Assembly (NCBI GenBank): GCA_036525535.1
Contig: DATDAH010000195.1
Location: forward strand, 1-25,370
Origin: DATDAH01 sp036525535
Lineage (GTDB): Bacteria > Actinomycetota > Acidimicrobiia > Acidimicrobiales > DATDAH01
DNA: 25,370 bases
Direction of reading: 5' to 3'
Below, in pieces: positions 21,548 to 25,370 of the stretch. The notes under the pieces are model-generated. The model was not told where the DNA came from, made no database searches, and saw only the letters and a program-made list of their open reading frames with translations. Made by a program: the position numbers and the translations under genes. Position 1 is the first letter of the stretch. The number at the start of each line of letters is the position of its first letter.

Positions 21548-22485
21548 TGGTGCGCGGTCCCGGCCGCGATGCGGCGGCGTTCCTTGCGGCGGCTGACGAA
21601 GCGGACGATGTCGAGGAGCCAGTCCCGGTCCGTGCGCAGCACCAGGTGGTCGCTTCCGGCGGCCCGGACCCGCCGGGCGATGTCCTGGCGCTGGTCGCCG
21701 GCGGCCGTGGCGTAGCGCTCCCGCAGGTCCCGGGAGGTGTGGACCTCTCGCTGGGCGCCGGTCTCGGGATCGACCAGCTCGATCACGCCGACGTCGGGCA
21801 GGGCCAGCTCCCGGGGGTCGACGACCTCGACGGCGAGGACCTCGTGGCGCGAGGCCAGGCCCCGCAGCGAACGCTCCCAGCCCCCCGGGGCCAGGAAGTC
21901 CGACACCACGACCATGAGGCCGCGGCGGCGCTGTCCCGCCCGGGCCAGGGCGCCGATGGCGGCGGCCAAGTCGACACTGCTCCCACCGGCGGCGGCCGAG
22001 GCGAGGGTGGCGGCGTGCAGGGTGCCCAGCAGGTGCCGTCGCCCGGTGCCGGGGGGCAGGACGCGCACGTCACCGTCGCCCGCCACCACCACGCCGAGGC
22101 GGTTGCCGGTGCGCAGGGTGATGAAGCCGATGGCGGCCGTGGCGGCCAGGGCCATGTCCCGCTTCTCACACGTCGCGGTGCCGAAGTCGAGGCTGGCCGA
22201 GCGGTCGAGCAGGACCCACGTGGCCAGTTCCCGGTCGGCGATGGTCTCGCGCACGTGGACCTCGGGCATCCGGGCCGTGACGTTCCAGTCGATGCGGCGG
22301 ACGTCGTCGCCCGGCGTGTAGGCCCGGGTGTCGCCGGCATCGCTGCCCCGGCCGGGGACGAGCCCCTCGAAGTCACCGTGCAGCATCCCGTCGAGCCGGC
22401 GGGTGACGTCGATCTGCAGGCGGCGCAGGACCTCCTCGGCCGGCGCCCCCGCGACCCGGGGTGGGGCCGTGCCCGAGGGGCTCAT
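21544..22485 (-). CDS. DUF58 domain protein
   Basis: A 313-residue soluble protein. The defining motif YTPGDDVRRIDWNVTAR lies at about 56-72, followed by EVHVRETIADRELATWVLLDRSASLDFG. This last part is a degenerate VWA-like fold with a DxSxS start. No membrane segment is present. DUF58 proteins are almost always encoded beside MoxR ATPases and VWA membrane proteins, as here, with 4-nt overlaps on both sides (ATGA at the MoxR end, TTGA at the VWA end). Molecular activity is not established. Scaffold or substrate-recognition roles are inferred from context. Confidence 0.88.
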   Translation of the reverse strand: MSPSGTAPPRVAGAPAEEVLRRLQIDVTRRLDGMLHGDFEGLVPGRGSDAGDTRAYTPGDDVRRIDWNVTARMPEVHVRETIADRELATWVLLDRSASLDFGTATCEKRDMALAATAAIGFITLRTGNRLGVVVAGDGDVRVLPPGTGRRHLLGTLHAATLASAAAGGSSVDLAAAIGALARAGQRRRGLMVVVSDFLAPGGWERSLRGLASRHEVLAVEVVDPRELALPDVGVIELVDPETGAQREVHTSRDLRERYATAAGDQRQDIARRVRAAGSDHLVLRTDRDWLLDIVRFVSRRKERRRIAAGTAHH

Positions 22486-23534
22486 CCGGCCCGGGCGGGG
22501 GCGACCGGGGCCGCGGGAACCGTGGAGAGGACGCGGATCAGGACGTCGTTCACGTCGACGCCGTCGGCCAGGGCCTCATAGGAGAGGACCAGCCGGTGGC
22601 GGAGCACATCGGGGGCCACGTCGAACACGTCCTGGGGCAGGGCGTAGTCCCGGCCCCGGAGCAGGGCCAGGGCCCGGCCGGCGGCGACGAGGCCGAGGCT
22701 GGCCCGGGGACTGGCGCCGTAGGCGATCATCCCGGTGAGATCCGACATGCCGTGGTCGGCAGGCTCCCGCGTGGCGAACACGACGTTGACGGCGTAGTCG
22801 ACGACGCCGGGGTCCACGTACACCTCGTCGGCCGCGGCCTGGAGGTCGAGCACCTGCTCGGGGTTCAGCACCTGGGCGGCGGCGGGCGGGTCCACGCCCA
22901 TCCGGTGGACGATCTCGACCTCCTCGGAGGGCGACGGGTAGCCGATGGGCACGTTCATCAGGAACCGATCCCGCTGGGCCTCCGGCAACTGGTAGACGCC
23001 TTCGGACTCGATCGGGTTCTGGGTGGCCAGCACGAGGAACGGGTCGGGCACGGGGAACGTCTGGCCGCCGATGGAGACGTGGCGCTCGGCCATGACCTCG
23101 AGCAGGGCCGACTGCACCTTGGCCGGCGCCCGGTTGACCTCGTCGGTGAGGACGAAGTTGGCGAACACGGGGCCGAGCTCGACGTCGAAGCTCTCCGACG
23201 AGCCGCGGTAGATGCGGGTGCCGACGATGTCGGCGGGAAGGAGGTCGGGGGTGAACTGGATGCGGACGAAGGAACCACCGACGACGTGGGCCAAGGTCTC
23301 GCTGGCCAACGTCTTGGCAACGCCGGGCACGCCCTCGAGCAGCACGTGGCCCCGGGCCAGGAGGCAGGTGAGCAGGCGCTCGATGGCCTGGTCCTGGCCC
23401 ACGATGACCTTCTTCACCTCGAAGAGCGCCTTCTCGAGGAGGGCGGCCCGGGTGGGGACGTCTTCCGGGCCCGGGGCGGGACCCGGCGCCACGGGTGCAC
23501 CGGTCGGGGGTGGGGGCAGGGGAGCCTGGGTCAC
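22482..23534 (-). CDS. MoxR-family AAA+ ATPase
   Basis: A 350-residue AAA+ protein expected to act as a ring-shaped chaperone that remodels or loads cofactors into partner proteins containing VWA domains. Walker A GVPGVAKT is at 68-75, Walker B LTDEVNRAP at 129-137, and the sensor-1 segment LVLATQNPIESEGVYQLPEAQRDRF follows. The N-terminal 25 residues are Pro-rich and disordered. The GTG at 23534 has TATCGT 8 nt upstream on the same strand, so it probably starts a leaderless operon mRNA through DUF58 and the VWA gene. It is divergent from the two-component system. Confidence 0.93.
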   Translation of the reverse strand: MTQAPLPPPPTGAPVAPGPAPGPEDVPTRAALLEKALFEVKKVIVGQDQAIERLLTCLLARGHVLLEGVPGVAKTLASETLAHVVGGSFVRIQFTPDLLPADIVGTRIYRGSSESFDVELGPVFANFVLTDEVNRAPAKVQSALLEVMAERHVSIGGQTFPVPDPFLVLATQNPIESEGVYQLPEAQRDRFLMNVPIGYPSPSEEVEIVHRMGVDPPAAAQVLNPEQVLDLQAAADEVYVDPGVVDYAVNVVFATREPADHGMSDLTGMIAYGASPRASLGLVAAGRALALLRGRDYALPQDVFDVAPDVLRHRLVLSYEALADGVDVNDVLIRVLSTVPAAPVAPARAG

Positions 23535-23542
23535 GGGCGGCC

Positions 23543-23548
23543 ACGATA
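23543..23548 (-). promoter_or_regulatory. -10 box of the MoxR operon, leaderless spacing
   Basis: TATCGT on the minus strand, 8 nt before the GTG at 23534. No -35 match is seen. Confidence 0.5.
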
Positions 23549-23610
23549 CGGGTGGGTTGCTGCCTCCGAGGCGCGCCCGGGTCTGCCGGTACGGCGGCCT
23601 GACCCGGCGG

Positions 23611-23616
23611 TACCGT
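23611..23616 (+). promoter_or_regulatory. -10 box of the response regulator gene, leaderless spacing
   Basis: TACCGT, 7 nt before the GTG at 23624. It is part of an 89-bp divergent region shared with the MoxR operon. Confidence 0.5.
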
Positions 23617-23623
23617 CGCCGGC

Positions 23624-24316
23624 GTGCGCCTGTTGGTCGTGGACGACGAGGTCGACCTGGCCGATGCCGTGGCCACCGGGCTACGGCGCGAAGGCCATGC
23701 CGTCGACGTCGCCTACGACGGGGACGCGGCCCTCGACCTCCTGGCCGTCGACGAGTACGACCTCGTGCTGCTCGATGTGGCCATGCCCGGCGACCACGAC
23801 GGCCTCGCCGTGTGCCGGGCCATCCGGGACGGCGACGCGGCCGGCCCGATGCCCCGGGTCCTGATGCTCACGGCCCGGGACACGGTGGACGACCGGGTCA
23901 CCGGGCTCGACGCCGGCGCGGACGACTACCTGGTCAAGCCGTTCGCCTTCCGGGAGCTGAACGCCCGGGTGCGCACCCTGCTGCGGCGAGACGCCGCGCC
24001 GACCGGCGCCGTCGTGGAGGTGGGCGACCTGCGGTTGGACACGGCCCGCCAGGAGGCGACCCGCTCGGGCGTGGCCCTGGACCTGACCCCGAAGGAGTTG
24101 TCGGTCCTGCACTGGTTCCTCACCCGCCCCGGCGTGGTCGTGTCCCAGGAGGAGCTGCTGACCCACGTGTGGGACGCCAACGCCGACCCCTTCACCAGCA
24201 CGGTGCGGGTGACGGTCGGGACGTTGCGCCGGAAGCTGGAGGCCGCCCGGCCCGATGCGGAGGGACCGCTGGAGACGCTGGTCGGGCAGGGCTACCGGCT
24301 GCGGGACGACCGGTGA
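23624..24316 (+). CDS. OmpR/PhoB-family response regulator
   Basis: A cytoplasmic transcription regulator of 230 residues. The receiver domain (1-118) has the acidic pocket D7/D8 (VVDDE), phospho-acceptor D51 (LLLDVAMPG), the Thr of LMLTARD and Lys in YLVKPF. The C-terminal winged helix (about 128-228) has the OmpR-type LTPKELSVLHWFL and TVRVTVGTLRRKLE, ending GQGYRLRDDR. Its stop overlaps the kinase start by 4 nt (GTGA), so the pair is translated together. Target genes are unknown. The divergent MoxR operon and its own promoter are the obvious first candidates. Confidence 0.96.
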   Translation: MRLLVVDDEVDLADAVATGLRREGHAVDVAYDGDAALDLLAVDEYDLVLLDVAMPGDHDGLAVCRAIRDGDAAGPMPRVLMLTARDTVDDRVTGLDAGADDYLVKPFAFRELNARVRTLLRRDAAPTGAVVEVGDLRLDTARQEATRSGVALDLTPKELSVLHWFLTRPGVVVSQEELLTHVWDANADPFTSTVRVTVGTLRRKLEAARPDAEGPLETLVGQGYRLRDDR

Positions 24317-25370
24317 CCACGGCCAGGACGGCGGTGGGCCTCGCCTCCCGGCTCCCGCCGTGGGCCGGGTCGATCCGGGTGCGCCTGACGGTGCTGTACG
24401 CGGTGCTCGTGTTCGGGCTCTCGGCCCTGCTGACCGGCGGGGTCTACCTGGGGTTGACCCGCTCGCTCTCCGACGAGCCCGTGTCCCGGACCTTCAACCT
24501 CACCCGGGTCGTGCGCACGCCCCAGGGGGTCGTCGAGGTGCCGCAGGGGACGGTGCGGGCCGAGATCCAGGGCTTGGAGGCCGAGGTCAACGACCGGGCG
24601 CTGGACGAGCTCCGCCGCTGGTCCCTGCTGGCGCTCACGGCCGGCGCCGTCGCCGGCGTCGGTGTGGGGTGGTTCGCGGCCGGACGGGTCCTGCGCCCCG
24701 TCGACCGGATCACCGGCGTGGCCCGGGACATCCAGGCCACGGACCTCTCCCGCCGCATCGCCCTCGACGGCCCCGACGACGAGATGAAGGAACTGGCCGA
24801 CACCTTCGACGGGATGCTCGGGCGTCTCGACGAGGCCTTCGAGGGCCAGCGCCACTTCTTCCAGGAGGCGTCCCACGAGCTGCGCAACCCGCTGGCGGTG
24901 ATCCGGACCAACCTCGACGTGGCCCTGGCCGACGAGGGCGCCTCGGCCCCGGAGCTGCGCACCGCAGCCGAGCTGGCGGCCCGCACCGCCGAGCGCATGA
25001 CCCACACCGTCGACGACCTCCTGCGGTACGCCCGCAACGAGCAGGCCGTCATGGCTCGGGAGGACATCGATCTCGGGCTCCTCGCCGCCGAGGTGGCCGA
25101 CGAGTTCCGCTCGCCGGCGGCGACCCGGTCGATGCACATCGAGACGGCCGTGCCCTCGGGGCCGGTCGTCGTCTCCGGGGACCGGGCGGCTCTGCGCCAG
25201 GCCGTGGCCAACCTGCTGGACAACGCCGTGCGGCTGGCCCCCGAAGGCTCGACCATCCAGGTGGGGGCCGGGCTGGACGGCCCGTGGAGCTGGATCGCGG
25301 TCGGTGACGAGGGTCCCGGCATCACCACCGAGGACCAACCGCTGGTGTTCCGGCGCTTCTGGAGGGGAGC
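24313..25370 (+). CDS. Sensor histidine kinase, 3' end outside window
   Basis: The frame is open from the GTG at 24313 to the end of the window, 352 residues seen. Two membrane segments (about 27-49 and 103-124) flank a short external loop of about 52 residues. There is no recognisable sensor domain in it, so the signal may be small or sensed in the membrane. A HAMP linker (about 125-178) and HisKA helices with FFQEASHELRNPLAVI (phospho-acceptor H188) follow. The catalytic domain has the N box NLLDNAVRLAP (300-310), G box GDEGPGI (331-337) and F box FRRFWRG. Only the distal G2 region and C-terminal end are missing. It is the partner of the overlapping response regulator. Confidence 0.95.
   Translation, partial: MTTARTAVGLASRLPPWAGSIRVRLTVLYAVLVFGLSALLTGGVYLGLTRSLSDEPVSRTFNLTRVVRTPQGVVEVPQGTVRAEIQGLEAEVNDRALDELRRWSLLALTAGAVAGVGVGWFAAGRVLRPVDRITGVARDIQATDLSRRIALDGPDDEMKELADTFDGMLGRLDEAFEGQRHFFQEASHELRNPLAVIRTNLDVALADEGASAPELRTAAELAARTAERMTHTVDDLLRYARNEQAVMAREDIDLGLLAAEVADEFRSPAATRSMHIETAVPSGPVVVSGDRAALRQAVANLLDNAVRLAPEGSTIQVGAGLDGPWSWIAVGDEGPGITTEDQPLVFRRFWRG

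Noticed and set aside
1..25370. CRISPR arrays, tRNA or rRNA genes, insertion sequences, prophage or attachment sites
   Set aside because: I looked for regular repeats, terminal inverted repeats, transposase or integrase motifs and cloverleaf patterns and saw none.

Overview
This is a GC-rich, gene-dense stretch of chromosome from an actinobacterium. An acidimicrobial or similar lineage seems likely, but that is inferred from gene content and style, not from a marker tree. Supporting signs are: (i) the order DivIVA-like protein, YceD, rpmF, plsX, acpP, rnc, mutM, smc, which matches the actinobacterial arrangement; (ii) a GTP-type PEP carboxykinase; (iii) an HspR-type HAIR operator at a small heat-shock gene; (iv) frequent GTG starts; and (v) many genes with a TAnnnT -10 box only 7-8 nt before the start codon, the hallmark of leaderless mRNAs. 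Most of the window is housekeeping genome. I see no CRISPR array, prophage, insertion sequence, tRNA or rRNA.

Layout. 1-2243: the 3' end of a VOC/glyoxalase gene, a two-domain dCTP deaminase (minus), a divergent four-helix membrane protein, and a stand-alone Lrp/AsnC ligand-binding domain. 2285-3269: a small heat-shock protein with a readable promoter and HAIR operator, and the decayed remains of a Kelch-like lipoprotein gene. 3289-5566 (minus): an apparent rpmB, cold-shock-like, pckG operon. 5717-9517 (plus): a FakA/YloV-type kinase followed directly by recG. 9542-11958: a lineage-specific patch of a secreted six-repeat FG-GAP protein, a convergent small secreted protein with an unusual leader, and a small zinc-ribbon protein. 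This patch sits where many bacteria carry rsmD between recG and coaD.

12015-20509 (plus) is a long run of coaD, DivIVA/SepIVA-like, yceD, rpmF, plsX, acpP, rnc, mutM and smc. It joins CoA and phospholipid precursor synthesis, acyl carrier protein, ribosomal protein L32, RNA processing, base-excision repair and chromosome condensation. Several of its genes overlap or nearly abut. Tandem hairpins follow smc. 20573-23534 (minus) is a MoxR ATPase, DUF58 and VWA membrane protein operon with 4-nt overlaps at each junction. 23624-25370 (plus) is an OmpR-type response regulator with an overlapping sensor kinase that runs off the window.

The observations most worth a second look are the coordinated leaderless promoters, the HAIR operator overlapping the hsp20 promoter, the hairpin and direct repeats ahead of the secreted protein ending at 11248, the two-domain dCTP deaminase, the frameshifted Kelch-like remnant, and a YceD protein lacking the usual second cysteine pair. 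I do not see a convincing wholly new multi-gene system.
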